From Priestia megaterium NBRC 15308 = ATCC 14581 (GTDB lineage Bacteria > Bacillota > Bacilli > Bacillales > Bacillaceae_H), in assembly GCF_000832985.1 (NCBI RefSeq), contig NZ_CP009920.1, positions 1,054,001 to 1,118,000 of the forward strand: a stretch of DNA of 64,000 bases, in the 5' to 3' direction. Shown here piece by piece: positions 27,241-38,224 of this stretch. The number at the start of each line of letters is the position of its first letter. Position 1 is the first letter of the stretch. The translations under genes were made by a program, and so were the position numbers. Under the pieces are notes generated by a model. The model had not been told where the DNA came from and did no database searches. It saw only the letters and a list, made by a program, of their open reading frames with translations.

Positions 27241-28548
27241 CTATGAAATTTTTCGTGCTGACGTTTGTTGAACGTTTTCTGCTTCTTTTATCTTCTCTTT
27301 CGGCAGAACTAGATTCAGCAGAACTCCCATGATAGCAGACAGTGCCATGCTATCAACCTTTACATGTTCTGAGATATCTAAGTGTGCTCCTCCGATTCCT
27401 AACACTAAGATAATCGAAGCAATCATTAAGTTTCGTTTTGATCCAAGGTCTACCTTTGCATCCACCATCATGCGCAAGCCTGATGAAGCAATGATTCCGA
27501 ATAAGAGAATTGAAATCCCGCCCATGACCGGCGTTGGTATACTTGAAATAAGAGCGTTGATTTTGCCGACAAACCCGAACAAAATCGCGAAGACTGCTGC
27601 TCCTGCTATCACAAATACGCTAAGCACCTTTGTGATGGCTAACACTCCGATGTTCTCACCGTATGTTGTATTTGGCGGTCCGCCGATCAGCGCAGCAAGC
27701 ATAGTTGCTACTCCGTCTCCTAAAATCGATCTGTGCAGCCCTGGCTTTTCAATATAGTTTCGATCCACAATCTTATTTAAGACAAGAATGTGTCCGATAT
27801 GTTCTGAGAGTGTTACGACTGCTACAGGTACCATTATAAGCACAATCCCTAATGAAATGGACGGCGTGTATGTGACGAACGGCACGTAGAAGTGAGGTAC
27901 TTCAATCCACTCCGCTTTCACTACCTTTGAAAAGTCTACCAATCCTTGTGTATAAGCGAAGATGTATCCGCCGATAATTCCCATCAGTACCGGAATCAGG
28001 CTGATAATGTTTTTAAAGAAGATTGAGCAAGCAACTGTTATCGCTAGTGTCACAAGCGCAACCATCAGGTAAGTTAAGCTGTAATTTCCTTTTGCATCGT
28101 TCATAGCCATGCCTACTGCTGTATTAGCCAGTCCTAAGCCTATAACCATAATAACTGGTCCTACTACAACCGGAGGAAGCAGCTTCATAATCCAATTGAT
28201 TCCTGTTCCTTTTATAATCAAAGCAACGATTCCATAAACAAGTCCGGCTAAGAAACAACCAACCATCGTTTCTTCAGGTCCAAACGAAGCTTTAGCGAAA
28301 ATGATTGGCGTGATGAACGCGAACGATGAACCAAGATAAGAAGGAATTTGACCTCTTGTAATGAGCAGGAAAGCAAGCGTTCCTACCCCGCTTGAAATCA
28401 AAGCAATTGCCGGGCTGAACCCGACTAGGAACGGCACTAACACCGTCGACCCAAACATTGCAAACAAATGCTGTAGACTCAATGTTAACCAATTTACTGC
28501 TTTTGGTTTATCATGTATATCAAGTACAAAATCTCGTTGTTGACTCAT
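27241..28548 (-). CDS. pyrP: Uracil permease
   Basis: 435-residue NCS2-family proton/uracil symporter with about 12-14 hydrophobic segments. Family features include the start LTLSLQHLFAMFGSTVLVP, SVALSEHIGH-like VVTLSEHIGH (substrate Glu), and GGPPNTTYGENIGV. AGGAGG lies eight bases before the ATG. It sits between two PyrR attenuators, so uptake and synthesis are tuned together. Confidence 0.96.
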   Translation of the reverse strand: MSQQRDFVLDIHDKPKAVNWLTLSLQHLFAMFGSTVLVPFLVGFSPAIALISSGVGTLAFLLITRGQIPSYLGSSFAFITPIIFAKASFGPEETMVGCFLAGLVYGIVALIIKGTGINWIMKLLPPVVVGPVIMVIGLGLANTAVGMAMNDAKGNYSLTYLMVALVTLAITVACSIFFKNIISLIPVLMGIIGGYIFAYTQGLVDFSKVVKAEWIEVPHFYVPFVTYTPSISLGIVLIMVPVAVVTLSEHIGHILVLNKIVDRNYIEKPGLHRSILGDGVATMLAALIGGPPNTTYGENIGVLAITKVLSVFVIAGAAVFAILFGFVGKINALISSIPTPVMGGISILLFGIIASSGLRMMVDAKVDLGSKRNLMIASIILVLGIGGAHLDISEHVKVDSMALSAIMGVLLNLVLPKEKIKEAENVQQTSARKIS

Positions 28549-28571
28549 ATGTTTTTCCTCCTATCACTATT

Positions 28572-28683
28572 AAAAAACCTCTTTACGCAGAGGCAAAGAG
28601 GTTTTCAGCATACAAGGAAGACGCTATACCGCAGTATAGTTTTCCTTGTATAGTGACCCCCCTTTTGCAGCCTCACGGGACTA
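28572..28683 (-). promoter_or_regulatory. PyrR attenuator between pyrR and pyrP
   Basis: PyrR element with AGTCCCGTGAGGCTGCAAAAGG (28661-28682, slightly off consensus). A long central hairpin, ATACAAGGAA with inner CTATAC, follows. The terminator AAAACCTCTTT/AAAGAGGTTTT (28574-28605) ends in a T-run. CAAAAGGGG in the PyrR element can pair with CCTCTTTG of the terminator, giving the antiterminator with the central hairpin on top. Confidence 0.88.
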
Positions 28684-28704
28684 CCATTTAAAAGGGTATA
28701 TAAT

Positions 28705-29405
<701 letters not shown>

Positions 29406-29412
29406 TAATACA

Positions 29413-29441
29413 AGTATGCCATCACTTATGGCAGTTGTCAA
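29413..29441 (-). promoter_or_regulatory. Sigma-A promoter of the pyr operon
   Basis: Minus strand: TTGACA (29436-29441), exactly 17 bases, CATACT (29413-29418). The -35 overlaps the stop codon of the preceding pseudouridine synthase gene. Confidence 0.8.
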
Positions 29442-30352
29442 CTTCTTTTTTCAATAAGCTCTAGCATCTCATTAAACTCTTTTGGAGCCGGTGCTTCAAA
29501 TTCCATATATTCATTTGTACGAGGGTGAATAAAGCCTAATACACCTGCATGAAGCGCTTGTCCGTCAATCGGAAGCGTTTTTTTCGGTCCGTACTTCGGA
29601 TCCCCGGCAAGCGGAAAACCAATATACTTCATATGAACGCGAATTTGGTGTGTTCGCCCCGTTTCTAGCTTACATTCGACTAGTGAAAAATCTTTAAAAC
29701 GCTGCAATACAGTAAAGTGCGTCACTGCATCACGACTGTTTTCATCAGTCACCGTCATGCTTTGACGATCTTGTTTATCTCGGCCGATTGGCGCATCAAT
29801 TGTACCGTGATCGTGCGCAATTACTCCGTGAACGATAGCTTTATAACGACGCGTTACTGTTTTAGCTACAAGCTGACTAACTAGTGATTCATGAGCTAAA
29901 TCATTTTTTGCAACCATAAGTAAACCGGATGTATCTTTATCAATTCGATGAACGATACCAGGGCGCATAACGCCGTTAATACCGGATAAATCTTTACAGT
30001 GAGCCATTAGGCCGTTTACAAGCGTGCCGCTATGATGACCAGGAGCTGGATGTACAACCATGCCGCGAGGTTTATTTACAACAAGCACATCTTGATCTTC
30101 ATAATAAATATCTAAATCCATTTCTTCCGCTACCACATCAAGCTCTTCTAGTTCCGGCACTTCGATAATAATAGCGTCTCCTGTTTTACATTTATAGTTT
30201 CCTTTAACGGTTTTATCGTTCACTTTTGCGTGACCTTCTTTAATCCATTGCTGCACTTGTGAACGTGACCATTCTGCATTTACAGTCGAAAGTACTTTAT
30301 CAATACGTTCTCCCGCTTGTTCTTCATTTATAACTGTTTCAATTACATTCAT
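29438..30352 (-). CDS. ylyB: RluD-family pseudouridine synthase (YlyB)
   Basis: 304 residues: an N-terminal S4 RNA-binding domain ([19 protein letters not shown]) followed by the RluA/RluC/RluD catalytic domain, with catalytic Asp in [13 protein letters not shown] and the HQIRVHM motif. It probably modifies 23S rRNA helix 69 or a nearby site, but the exact target cannot be read from sequence. The start overlaps the lspA stop by four bases, a standard lspA-ylyB pair. Confidence 0.93.
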   Translation of the reverse strand: MNVIETVINEEQAGERIDKVLSTVNAEWSRSQVQQWIKEGHAKVNDKTVKGNYKCKTGDAIIIEVPELEELDVVAEEMDLDIYYEDQDVLVVNKPRGMVVHPAPGHHSGTLVNGLMAHCKDLSGINGVMRPGIVHRIDKDTSGLLMVAKNDLAHESLVSQLVAKTVTRRYKAIVHGVIAHDHGTIDAPIGRDKQDRQSMTVTDENSRDAVTHFTVLQRFKDFSLVECKLETGRTHQIRVHMKYIGFPLAGDPKYGPKKTLPIDGQALHAGVLGFIHPRTNEYMEFEAPAPKEFNEMLELIEKRS

Positions 30353-30816
30353 TCTTTGTGCTCCTTCTTCATTTTCCCTTCAAACAGCGTCATAATAAAC
30401 ATGATGATTACTCCGACGACAAGTGCCGAATCAGCTACGTTAAAAATCGGAAAATCATACGTAAAGATGTATGTATTTACGAAATCAACTACTTCTTTAC
30501 GGACCACTCGATCAATAAAGTTTCCAATGGCGCCGCCTAACATTAATGCTAGCGCAATACCGAACCATTTATCTTGTTTTTTGAGCTTTTGAATATAAAT
30601 TATTAAACCGACTACCACAACCACCGTAATCAGATAAAAGAACCACATCTGTCCTTGTAAAATCCCCCACGCGGCTCCTCTGTTACGATGAGAGGTAATG
30701 TAAAGAAAGTTTTCAATCACGGTGATGCTTTGTCCATAATACATTTCTTTTACAATCATCCATTTTGTTACCTGATCAATAAGTATAACAGCTAAAGCGA
30801 TAAGATAATAAAACAC
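30349..30816 (-). CDS. lspA: Lipoprotein signal peptidase (signal peptidase II)
   Basis: Integral membrane aspartyl protease that cleaves prolipoprotein signal peptides. 155 residues with four hydrophobic helices; catalytic Asp residues in GNFIDRV and FNVADSAL, and the conserved NRGAAWGI segment. The start is a GTG at 30816 about nine bases after GGGAGG. On the minus strand, TGCTAAAAT about 60 bases upstream could be an extended -10. Confidence 0.95.
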   Translation of the reverse strand: MFYYLIALAVILIDQVTKWMIVKEMYYGQSITVIENFLYITSHRNRGAAWGILQGQMWFFYLITVVVVVGLIIYIQKLKKQDKWFGIALALMLGGAIGNFIDRVVRKEVVDFVNTYIFTYDFPIFNVADSALVVGVIIMFIMTLFEGKMKKEHKE

Positions 30817-30896
30817 ACACGTTTTCCTCCCGCAATAAAATCAAACGAATCCATACTAAAGCATTTTAGCACATAATTCATTTTTTTTCTCGCTTC

Positions 30897-31184
30897 TCAC
30901 CATAAAACAAATAAATCTTCATTTGTGCGGGCCGTCGGCATTACTTTTAATTTATGAATAGACATCACTTCGCCAGTTAGTTCATCAATTCCGAACGCAC
31001 CAACGTCAAGCTTTGCTAACGCGTGTTCTACATCTTTTAAATCGGCTTTAATCATTTCTATTACGTAACGTTCCTTTTCATCTATATAACCAGATTGTTC
31101 TGTAGCATATCTCAATAGGCGATCTTGTAATTCTTCTTTAATAAGAGCTAATTCCTGTCCAATGGAAAGATAATTTTCATACAT
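30897..31184 (-). CDS. ylyA: YlyA-like DksA/TraR-family protein lacking zinc cysteines
   Basis: 95 residues: an N-terminal helical hairpin (ELALIKEELQDRLLRYATEQ...VIEMIKADLKDVEHALAKL) followed by FGIDELTGEVMSIHKLKVMPTART. This C-terminal stretch matches the DksA/TraR finger pattern, but the expected Cys positions (as in GICExCGE) are Asp and Thr and there is no downstream Cys pair. B. subtilis YlyA, in the same ileS-ylyA-lspA position, binds RNA polymerase in the forespore. The ATG at 31184 follows AGGAGG; the longer open frame upstream crosses the ileS terminator and is not used. Confidence 0.75.
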   Translation of the reverse strand: MYENYLSIGQELALIKEELQDRLLRYATEQSGYIDEKERYVIEMIKADLKDVEHALAKLDVGAFGIDELTGEVMSIHKLKVMPTARTNEDLFVLW

Positions 31185-31319
31185 GCAAACGCCTCCTGTG
31201 CTGATAAGATGAAGTATTAATGATGTTAGGTTTACCGAGTTTTCCATCGAATCTACAACACAAGTTTTTCCTAAGGCTTTAAATGCTTTATACCATTGTA
31301 TTTGGGAATTTCGTACAGC

Positions 31320-31350
31320 AAAAAACACGCCCAAAAAGGACGTGTTTTTG
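31320..31350 (-). terminator. Terminator after ileS
   Basis: AAAAACACG pairing with CGTGTTTTT around a loop, starting a few bases after the ileS stop and followed on the minus strand by TTTTTTG. Confidence 0.85.
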
Positions 31351-31354
31351 TTAA

Positions 31355-34120
31355 TTACTGCTGAACGTAGTGATTTTTTACAACATCCGCACAGCGTGTA
31401 CATAAAGTCGGGTGATCTTGATCTTCGCCAACTGTTGGTGATACAACCCAGCAGCGCTCACACTTCTCACCTTCTGCTTTACTTACAACAATTGAAGCAT
31501 AGCTGAATTTTTGTGCTTCAGCAGGTGCTTCACCTTCTGCTACTTCAAGATCTGAAACGATGAAGAGTTGACCTACATTTTCAGAAATAGATGCTAACAG
31601 TTCTTTCGTATCTGCTGTTGGATATAGCGTTAATTTTGCTTCTAAAGACTTACCGATTACTTTTTCATTACGAGCCTGTTCTAGCGCTTTTAATACTTCA
31701 TCACGAAGCTCCATGAATGCATCCCATTTCTCTACTAATTGATCTGCTCCTTCGATTTCTTGAACCTCTGGCATATCAACTAGCTGCACGCTTTCTTCCG
31801 TTACATTTGGAATGTGAACCCATACTTCGTCTGCTGTATGAGAAAGAATTGGAGACACTAATTTCGTTAACGATAATAACGTTTCATAAAGGACCGTTTG
31901 AATGCTGCGGCGCTCTACATTATTTTCTGCTTCGATGTACAATACATCTTTTGCAAAGTCTAAGTAGAATGAACTCATATCAATTGTACAGAAATTATGC
32001 ACTGCGTGATAAATGCTTGAGAATTCATATGAATCATAAGATTTTTTCACTTTATCAATTAATTTGTTCAGCTTCACAAGCATGTAGCGGTCTACTTCAC
32101 GAAGGTCTTCAACGGCTACAGCATCAGTCGTTGGATTAAAGTCCGCTAAGTTTCCTAGTAAGAAACGGAACGTGTTGCGGATTTTACGATATACTTCTGC
32201 TACTTGTTTTAAAATGTTATCAGATACACGAACATCAGCTTGGTAATCTACAGAAGCTACCCATAAACGTAAAATATCTGCACCTAGTTGTTTCATTACT
32301 TTTTCTGGAATTACAACGTTTCCTAATGACTTACTCATTTTGCGACCTTCACCGTCTAAAGCAAATCCGTGGCTAAGTACCCCTTTATAAGGTGCTTCAC
32401 CCGTTACAGCTACACTTGTAGAAAGACTTGAATTAAACCAGCCGCGGTATTGGTCAGAACCTTCTAAATACAAATCAGCCGGACGCTGTAAGTCTTCACG
32501 TTCTTCAAGAACAGCTTGATGTGAAGAACCAGAGTCAAACCATACGTCCATGATGTCTGTTTCTTTTGTGAAGCGGCCATTTGGGCTTCCTTCATGAGTA
32601 AAGCCTTCCGGAAGCAAGTCTTTTGCTTCACGCTCAAACCATACGTTTGATCCATGTTCTCTAAATAGATTTGATACGTGTTCGATTGTTTCGTCCGTAA
32701 TGATTGGCTCCTCATTTTCAGCATAAAATACCGGAATCGGAACGCCCCATGCACGTTGGCGAGAAATACACCAGTCGCCGCGGTCACGCACCATGTTATA
32801 AAGTCGCGTTTCACCCCAAGTAGGCACCCATTTTGTTTTTTCTACTGCTTTTAATAAATCTTCACGGAAATCTTTAATAGACGCAAACCACTGTGCTGTT
32901 GCACGGAAAATTGTTGGTTTCTTTGTACGCCAGTCATGTGGGTATGAGTGGGTAATGAAACTTAATTTTAACAGCGCGCCTTCTTCTTCTAGTTTGTCTG
33001 TAATCGGCTTATTCGCTTTATCATAGAATAACCCTTCAAATCCTGGTGCTTCATTCGTCATATGACCCTTACTGTCGACTGGACAAAGAACTTCCAAACC
33101 GTATTTTTGACCAACGATAAAGTCGTCTTCCCCGTGTCCCGGTGCTGTATGAACACACCCAGTACCAGCATCCGTTGTTACGTGATCGCCAAGAACAACT
33201 AATGAATCACGCTTGTAGATTGGATGCTCAGCTACTACACGCTCAAGTTCTGAACCTTTTACTGTACGAAGCGTCTTATAGTCAGCCCATTCAATTTCTT
33301 TAGCAACTGTTTCAATCAGTTCAGTTGCCACTACATATTTTGCTCCATCTGCTTCAACTACGCTGTACTGAAGCTCAGGATTGACAGCAATCCCTTGGTT
33401 AGCTGGCATTGTCCATGGTGTTGTCGTCCAAATGATGAATTTTTCATCTTGTTCAAGCACACCTTTACCATCTTTTACGTTAAACGCTACGTAAATAGAA
33501 GCTGAACGCTTATCATAGTACTCAATTTCCGCTTCTGCTAAAGCAGATTCACTTGAAGGGGACCAGTACACAGGTTTTAACCCTTTGTAGATGTAGCCTT
33601 TTTTCGCCATGTCACCAAACACTTTGATTTGCTGCGCTTCGTACTGCGGCTGAAGCGTTACATATGGATTATCCCAATCTCCGCGTACACCTAAACGCTT
33701 AAACTGCTCACGCTGGCCGTTTACTTGTTCCCAAGCATACTGTTCGCAAAGCTTACGGAACTCAGCTACCGTCATTTCTTTGCGGTTTACTTTTTTATTT
33801 TTTGTTAAAGCTGTTTCAATTGGCAAACCGTGTGTATCCCAGCCTGGTACATAAGGTGCGCAGAAGCCTGACATCGACTTATAGCGAACGATAAAATCTT
33901 TTAAAATTTTATTTAATGCATGTCCCATGTGAATATCGCCATTCGCATATGGAGGTCCATCATGCAGGACAAATAGCGGACGGCCTTCCGTACGTTTTTG
34001 TACTTTTTCATAAATATTCATTTCAGCCCACTGTTCTTGCATTTTAGGCTCGCGGTTCGGTAAATTTCCACGCATTGGAAATTCAGTTTTTGGCATCAAT
34101 AATGTATCTTTATATTCCAT
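31355..34120 (-). CDS. ileS: Isoleucyl-tRNA synthetase
   Basis: Class Ia synthetase, 921 residues, the same length as B. subtilis IleS. HIGH-type motif in [13 protein letters not shown] (about residue 57), the CP1 editing domain in the middle, KMSKS in [13 protein letters not shown], the anticodon-binding helical domain, and a C-terminal zinc site with CERC and CTRC pairs. Regulated by the T-box leader directly upstream and closed by its own terminator. Confidence 0.97.
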   Translation of the reverse strand: MEYKDTLLMPKTEFPMRGNLPNREPKMQEQWAEMNIYEKVQKRTEGRPLFVLHDGPPYANGDIHMGHALNKILKDFIVRYKSMSGFCAPYVPGWDTHGLPIETALTKNKKVNRKEMTVAEFRKLCEQYAWEQVNGQREQFKRLGVRGDWDNPYVTLQPQYEAQQIKVFGDMAKKGYIYKGLKPVYWSPSSESALAEAEIEYYDKRSASIYVAFNVKDGKGVLEQDEKFIIWTTTPWTMPANQGIAVNPELQYSVVEADGAKYVVATELIETVAKEIEWADYKTLRTVKGSELERVVAEHPIYKRDSLVVLGDHVTTDAGTGCVHTAPGHGEDDFIVGQKYGLEVLCPVDSKGHMTNEAPGFEGLFYDKANKPITDKLEEEGALLKLSFITHSYPHDWRTKKPTIFRATAQWFASIKDFREDLLKAVEKTKWVPTWGETRLYNMVRDRGDWCISRQRAWGVPIPVFYAENEEPIITDETIEHVSNLFREHGSNVWFEREAKDLLPEGFTHEGSPNGRFTKETDIMDVWFDSGSSHQAVLEEREDLQRPADLYLEGSDQYRGWFNSSLSTSVAVTGEAPYKGVLSHGFALDGEGRKMSKSLGNVVIPEKVMKQLGADILRLWVASVDYQADVRVSDNILKQVAEVYRKIRNTFRFLLGNLADFNPTTDAVAVEDLREVDRYMLVKLNKLIDKVKKSYDSYEFSSIYHAVHNFCTIDMSSFYLDFAKDVLYIEAENNVERRSIQTVLYETLLSLTKLVSPILSHTADEVWVHIPNVTEESVQLVDMPEVQEIEGADQLVEKWDAFMELRDEVLKALEQARNEKVIGKSLEAKLTLYPTADTKELLASISENVGQLFIVSDLEVAEGEAPAEAQKFSYASIVVSKAEGEKCERCWVVSPTVGEDQDHPTLCTRCADVVKNHYVQQ

Positions 34121-34170
34121 GTTTTACCCTCCAAAAAAAACGTAAATTTCATATCTTTTTGTACCATAAC

Positions 34171-34431
34171 AAAAAGACCTCCTCATCCCAAAAAGGGACG
34201 AGAAGGCCTCCCGCGGTACCACCCTAGTAGATTTGCTGTACGCAAATCCTCTTTGCATTCGTAACGTGAATAAACCGCCACTGCTTACTATCATCAGTTC
34301 AGCAATGGTACTCTAGGGTGATTTTCACTTTTTTGTTTGTTATCGAGCTCACACCATCCTCGATTCGCTTTGACAAACTAAAAAAGCTACTGTCCCTGTC
34401 TCCGTACTGTTTGATATGAAATTTCATCTGT
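34171..34431 (-). promoter_or_regulatory. T-box leader controlling ileS
   Basis: The minus strand contains the T-box sequence AGGGTGGTACCGCGG (34211-34225) followed by a terminator stem (CTTCTCGTCCC-loop-GGGATGAGGAGG) with a T-run at 34171-34208. Upstream lies a long Stem I with GGATGGTGTGAG and a specifier loop GAAAATCACC, where ATC (34320-34322) is an isoleucine codon. Uncharged tRNA-Ile should favour antitermination. Confidence 0.95.
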
Positions 34432-34437
34432 TACCAA

Positions 34438-34467
34438 ATTATATGACAACAAAACGTGAGAAGTCAA
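34438..34467 (-). promoter_or_regulatory. Sigma-A promoter of ileS
   Basis: Minus strand: TTGACT (34462-34467), 18 bases, TATAAT (34438-34443), placed about 10 bases before the T-box structure begins. Confidence 0.8.
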
Positions 34468-34480
34468 GATGATGTCTGGA

Positions 34481-34975
34481 CTAGTCAATTTTTTCTTCTA
34501 GCGCTGGCATCTCATAATCCATCAACTGATCCCAGTCGTCGCTGTTTAACATTTCAAGCTGTGCTTCGATTAACATTTTGAAACGAGTTCTAAATACTTT
34601 AGACTGCTTTTTCGTCTCCTCAATGTCCATCGCAATTTTACGAGACTTAGACAGTGCTTCATTAATAATACGGTCCGCATTTTTTTCTGCTTCTTTTATA
34701 ATGAGCTTCGCTTCTTTTTCAGCGTTTCGCTTCACATCTTCCGCTGCTTCTTGAGCAATTAAAATTGATTTATTTAACGTTTCTTCGATGTTAGTAAAAT
34801 GTCCAAGACGATCTGTTAATTCAGATACTCTTCCTTCTAACTCCTTTTTATCACGCATGACCAGCTCATAGTCTTTAATTACTTGGTCAAGAAACTCATT
34901 TACTTCATCTTCATCATATCCGCGAAATCCGCGATTAAACTCTTTGTTATGAATATCCAAAGGGGTTAAAGGCAT
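34481..34975 (-). CDS. divIVA: Cell division and polarity protein DivIVA
   Basis: 164-residue coiled-coil protein. The N-terminal lipid-binding domain MPLTPLDIHNKEFNRGFRGY has the conserved Phe and Arg residues (F..RGFRGYDEDEV) that insert into curved membranes. Heptad-rich coiled coil runs from about 30 to 150. In Bacillus it recruits MinCD via MinJ and, in sporulation, RacA at the poles. Last gene of the ylm cluster, 85 bases after ylmH; no terminator is seen before the ileS leader, so read-through into the T-box is possible. Confidence 0.96.
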   Translation of the reverse strand: MPLTPLDIHNKEFNRGFRGYDEDEVNEFLDQVIKDYELVMRDKKELEGRVSELTDRLGHFTNIEETLNKSILIAQEAAEDVKRNAEKEAKLIIKEAEKNADRIINEALSKSRKIAMDIEETKKQSKVFRTRFKMLIEAQLEMLNSDDWDQLMDYEMPALEEKID

Positions 34976-35059
34976 CTAGGCCACCTCCGTGTTGTCTCAT
35001 TACGTCATTAGTAATGGTTTATTCGACATATTTTTAAAATTTCCTGCTAGTAGATTTCT

Positions 35060-35833
35060 TTATTTCTGCTTTCCTACAACAATTCGCCATTTTTCTTTTT
35101 TGGTTTTTCCTTCAAGTGAAACGATACGACTTCTGCCGTGACCACGAAGTGACAAAATATCACCTTCATGACATTCAAAAGAAGGCTGTTCAATGACTTT
35201 AAAATTTACTTTTACCGCTCCATTTGCAATAAACGGCTGGACTTTTTGTCTTGATAAATTGTGAATGGTCGACAGCAAAACATCAAGCCTCATTGAAGAA
35301 ACTGTATAAACGTGTTCAACCAGCTCTTCTTTTACAACATGCAGCTGCTCTCTTTGAATAGAAGAAAGTGAAACTTTGGCTTTTCCAATTGATGTTAAAT
35401 TCATCTCAATATAAGAAGAAATTTCCTCTGCAACTACGAGCTGAATATCGTCTCCCGCGACCAAAATATCGCCAAATTTTGAACGGCGCAGTCCTAAGGA
35501 CATCGCCGAACCAAGAACTTGAGGATGTTCAATCTTCACAAACTTTTTAGGATAATTGAGCTCGTACATATGCAACTGAAAATCTTCACTTTCAGGTACA
35601 TAGTAATCCGGGTATAGCAGCGCGCGCTTGCGTTCAGCAAACGGTTGTCCACCATCAAATGAAACTTGAACCTCTCCTTCAGTCCCGACAATAGCCGTCA
35701 CAATATGCTGCTCTCTTGGATCTAAAAAGTCCGTTAGCTTTGGGCTGTATTGATGTAGGACATCTTCTTTCCACTGAAGAACCTGGTCAATAAATCCATG
35801 TTCTTCTTGCCTAAAATGTTCATAAATAGACAT
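35060..35833 (-). CDS. ylmH: S4-domain RNA-binding protein YlmH
   Basis: 257 residues with an N-terminal conserved region (FIDQVLQWKEDVL) and a C-terminal S4 RNA-binding domain (about 180-240; RLDVLLSTIHNLSRQKVQPFI, with RGHGR near the end). In B. subtilis YlmH has been connected to the ribosome quality-control pathway with RqcH, and rqcH is also in this window. Position in the ylm-divIVA cluster is conserved. Confidence 0.9.
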   Translation of the reverse strand: MSIYEHFRQEEHGFIDQVLQWKEDVLHQYSPKLTDFLDPREQHIVTAIVGTEGEVQVSFDGGQPFAERKRALLYPDYYVPESEDFQLHMYELNYPKKFVKIEHPQVLGSAMSLGLRRSKFGDILVAGDDIQLVVAEEISSYIEMNLTSIGKAKVSLSSIQREQLHVVKEELVEHVYTVSSMRLDVLLSTIHNLSRQKVQPFIANGAVKVNFKVIEQPSFECHEGDILSLRGHGRSRIVSLEGKTKKEKWRIVVGKQK

Positions 35834-35858
35834 ATTATTACTCCTACTATTGGTATGT

Positions 35859-35885
35859 AAAAAAGGAATCCAGCGATTCCTTTTT
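35859..35885 (-). terminator. Hairpin terminator between ylmG and ylmH
   Basis: AAAAAGGAATC and GATTCCTTTTT form a perfect 11-bp stem with a 4-base loop. It overlaps the ylmG stop codon and is followed by T bases on the minus strand. Only about 25 bases separate it from ylmH, so it may act as a partial terminator or mRNA-processing stem inside the operon. Confidence 0.75.
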
Positions 35886-36153
35886 AAATAAATCCAACCA
35901 TACTGTGAAGTGAACGTACACCTGCTTGTGCAAATCGTAGTAAAAAGATTGCGACAAGAGGTGAAATATCAATCATGCCAATAGGCGGAATGATTTTACG
36001 AAAAGGCTCTAAGTAAGGCTCACAAATGCTGCCAAGCAGCTGACCAAACTTAGACGCCCTTACATCAGGTACCCAAGACATCAAAATGTAAATAATCAGT
36101 GCCCATGAGTAAAGACCAATCAATTGTCCAAGAATCCCAAAAACGATGTCCAA
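35884..36153 (-). CDS. ylmG: YggT-family membrane protein YlmG
   Basis: 89 residues with two hydrophobic helices separated by the family motif [30 protein letters not shown]. The family is linked to division and membrane organisation, and in plastids to nucleoid partition; the biochemical role is unknown. It follows sepF by three bases. Confidence 0.92.
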   Translation of the reverse strand: MDIVFGILGQLIGLYSWALIIYILMSWVPDVRASKFGQLLGSICEPYLEPFRKIIPPIGMIDISPLVAIFLLRFAQAGVRSLHSMVGFI

Positions 36154-36156
36154 AAA

Positions 36157-36621
36157 CTACCACCTCTTTACGTTTGTTGTATCATGTTCTCCCATCATAT
36201 CTGAAATGCTTCCGCTTACGTCTACATTATCAGGTGTACATAAAAAGATGTCGGTTCCAATTTTTTGAATGTCCCCGCCTAAAGCATAAACTGTACCACT
36301 TAAAAAGTCGACAATTCTTACCGCTTGATCTCGTTGAATGCGCTGTAAATTCACAACTACGACTTTACGATTTTTTAAATGATCCGTAATTTCTTGTGCT
36401 TCGGCATAGACGCGAGGTTCGCAAAGCATCATTTTTGATGATTTTTGAACGCTTTGCAAGCTAATCACGTTTTGCTGCTGATTCGGCTGCTGACTAGCTT
36501 TCGCTGGTCTCGACTGCTGTACAGGCTCTTCTACCGACTCTTCTTCTTCGTAATGTTCTTCTACATATTCAGTATCGTCATCAAGAGCAAAAAAACTTCT
36601 AAAGCGATTTTTCATACTCAT
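36157..36621 (-). CDS. sepF: Cell division protein SepF
   Basis: 154 residues: N-terminal membrane-targeting amphipathic helix ([15 protein letters not shown]), an acidic and Gln-rich linker (about 15-55), then the SepF core with [22 protein letters not shown] and the dimer glycine region. SepF anchors FtsZ to the membrane and organises it into rings. AAGGAGGTG lies nine bases before the ATG at 36621. FtsZ is encoded in the same window. Confidence 0.95.
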   Translation of the reverse strand: MSMKNRFRSFFALDDDTEYVEEHYEEEESVEEPVQQSRPAKASQQPNQQQNVISLQSVQKSSKMMLCEPRVYAEAQEITDHLKNRKVVVVNLQRIQRDQAVRIVDFLSGTVYALGGDIQKIGTDIFLCTPDNVDVSGSISDMMGEHDTTNVKRW

Positions 36622-36637
36622 CTTGAATTACACCTCC

Positions 36638-37321
36638 TTAACGTTCATTCCCAACTAACGTGGTTCCTAGTCGAATGAATGTTGCTCCTTCTTCAATTGC
36701 AATTGCATAATCGTTTGACATTCCCATTGATAGCTCTGTACACGGTGCATATGGCAAATTTAGTTCTTGTATACGACTCTGCAATTTTTTTAGACCTTGA
36801 AAACAGCTGCGAAGCGTAGACTCTTCATCTGTGTGAGGAGCCATGGTCATCAATCCGACCACTTGGATATTTGCAAATGCTTCAAGAGATTGAATAAATG
36901 GAATTACTTCTTCTACAGCAAGGCCATGCTTTGATTGTTCTTCGGCAACATTAACTTGTACAAAACATTTTATACGATGTTCTGCACGTTTATCAATTTC
37001 TTTTGCTAAAGATAATCGGTCTAGTGAATGAATATAGTCAACTTTATCAATCACATTTTTTACTTTTCTTGTTTGTAAGCTTCCGATAAAATGCCAGGTC
37101 GCTTTCTCACCGATTGATTCATACTTTTCTAGAAGACCTTCATCCCTGTTTTCTCCGAGATGTAAAATGCCGGCATCCACTGCTTCTGCTGCTCGTTTTG
37201 TGGAAACGTATTTTGTTACAGCAATCAGCTCTACATCTTCTCGATTTCGATTAACTTTTTTACACGCTTCAGCAATTGTTTGTTGAACTGCTTCTAGATT
37301 TTCACTTACGCTAGCTGTCAC
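36638..37321 (-). CDS. ylmE: YggS-family pyridoxal-phosphate homeostasis protein YlmE
   Basis: 227 residues, PLP-binding TIM-barrel fold. The lysine that binds PLP lies in [10 protein letters not shown] (about residue 37); conserved [28 protein letters not shown] and LSMGMSNDY segments are present. GTG start with AGGAGG upstream. The family buffers free PLP; enzymatic activity has not been shown. Confidence 0.93.
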   Translation of the reverse strand: MTASVSENLEAVQQTIAEACKKVNRNREDVELIAVTKYVSTKRAAEAVDAGILHLGENRDEGLLEKYESIGEKATWHFIGSLQTRKVKNVIDKVDYIHSLDRLSLAKEIDKRAEHRIKCFVQVNVAEEQSKHGLAVEEVIPFIQSLEAFANIQVVGLMTMAPHTDEESTLRSCFQGLKKLQSRIQELNLPYAPCTELSMGMSNDYAIAIEEGATFIRLGTTLVGNER

Positions 37322-37328
37322 TATGTAA

Positions 37329-38150
37329 TTACTCCTCCTTAAAGCCTATGAAGTTAAACATGCGTCCTGTTTTCCCTTGGTCGCGGCGATGTGAGAAGAA
37401 CAGGTCATCTTCACAGCTTGTACAATACGACGATGTTAAAATTCGTTCCGGCAATACGCCTGCGTTTTGAATCAGGAGCTTATTGACTTTTTTTAAATTA
37501 AGCGCGTATTGTCCAGGACTTACTTCTTGATATCCATTTTGGCCAACTACTTCGTTTACTTGTGTAATGACGCGGTTATCGACGACATAACAGCAATCTT
37601 CAATCGAAGGGCCAATCGCCACGTAAATATCTTCAACCGGGACATTTTCTTGCTCTACCCAACGTCGAATCATATTTCCTGCAATATCTTTCACTGTTCC
37701 TTTCCACCCAGCATGAGCTAGACCTACTAAATGGTGATCAGGCGCATAGAAGTAAAGCGGAACACAATCTGCATAACATAAAGCTAACAAAATATCAGAT
37801 TCATTTGTATAAATGCCATCCGTTGCTTTTATGCCCTCTTCATACTTGTAGAGTCCTTTTGCACAGTCGGCTTTTGTTACTTTTTGAACAGTTGCTTCAT
37901 GTACTTGTTCAGCACATACAAAGCTTTCAAAAGACATGTCTAGTTCGGCTGCTAAAATTTTTCTATTTGTAATAACATCTTCTACGTTATCGTTTACGTG
38001 AAGCCCTAGGTTAAAAGAAGCAAATGGAGGTTTACTCACGCCACCATTTTTTGTGGTAAAACCAGCAACAAGTATATCATTCTTTTCTACCCAAGGGCTC
38101 AGCCACATAAACGACTCGTGATGGCTTTTTTTTAATGGCTCAGGATTCAT
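37329..38150 (-). CDS. ylmD: Laccase-domain (YfiH/DUF152) purine nucleoside phosphorylase-like protein YlmD
   Basis: 273 residues with a single multicopper-polyphenol-oxidoreductase-like fold. Metal/active-site residues are in [19 protein letters not shown] and [11 protein letters not shown], plus [10 protein letters not shown]. Family members phosphorolyse adenosine/inosine or oxidise phenols; substrate here cannot be told from sequence. 7 bases before ylmE. Confidence 0.88.
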   Translation of the reverse strand: MNPEPLKKSHHESFMWLSPWVEKNDILVAGFTTKNGGVSKPPFASFNLGLHVNDNVEDVITNRKILAAELDMSFESFVCAEQVHEATVQKVTKADCAKGLYKYEEGIKATDGIYTNESDILLALCYADCVPLYFYAPDHHLVGLAHAGWKGTVKDIAGNMIRRWVEQENVPVEDIYVAIGPSIEDCCYVVDNRVITQVNEVVGQNGYQEVSPGQYALNLKKVNKLLIQNAGVLPERILTSSYCTSCEDDLFFSHRRDQGKTGRMFNFIGFKEE

Positions 38151-38187
38151 GTATGTGACACATCCCTTGTTTCATTTGTTCTCACAT

Positions 38188-38196
38188 ATTGTACCA
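38188..38196 (-). promoter_or_regulatory. Possible extended -10 upstream of ylmD
   Basis: Minus strand TGGTACAAT (extended -10, TACAAT core) about 40 bases before ylmD. The nearest TTG-like -35 (TTGTCA) is too far upstream (21 bases), so support is partial. Confidence 0.35.
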
Positions 38197-38224
38197 CAGA
38201 TTGCTAGGTGCTGTTGACAAAAAA

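Noticed and set aside
35022-35028. Perfect Spo0A box (TGTCGAA on the minus strand) upstream of divIVA
   Set aside because: A 7-base motif is expected several times by chance in 64 kb, and no paired box or suitable promoter is visible.
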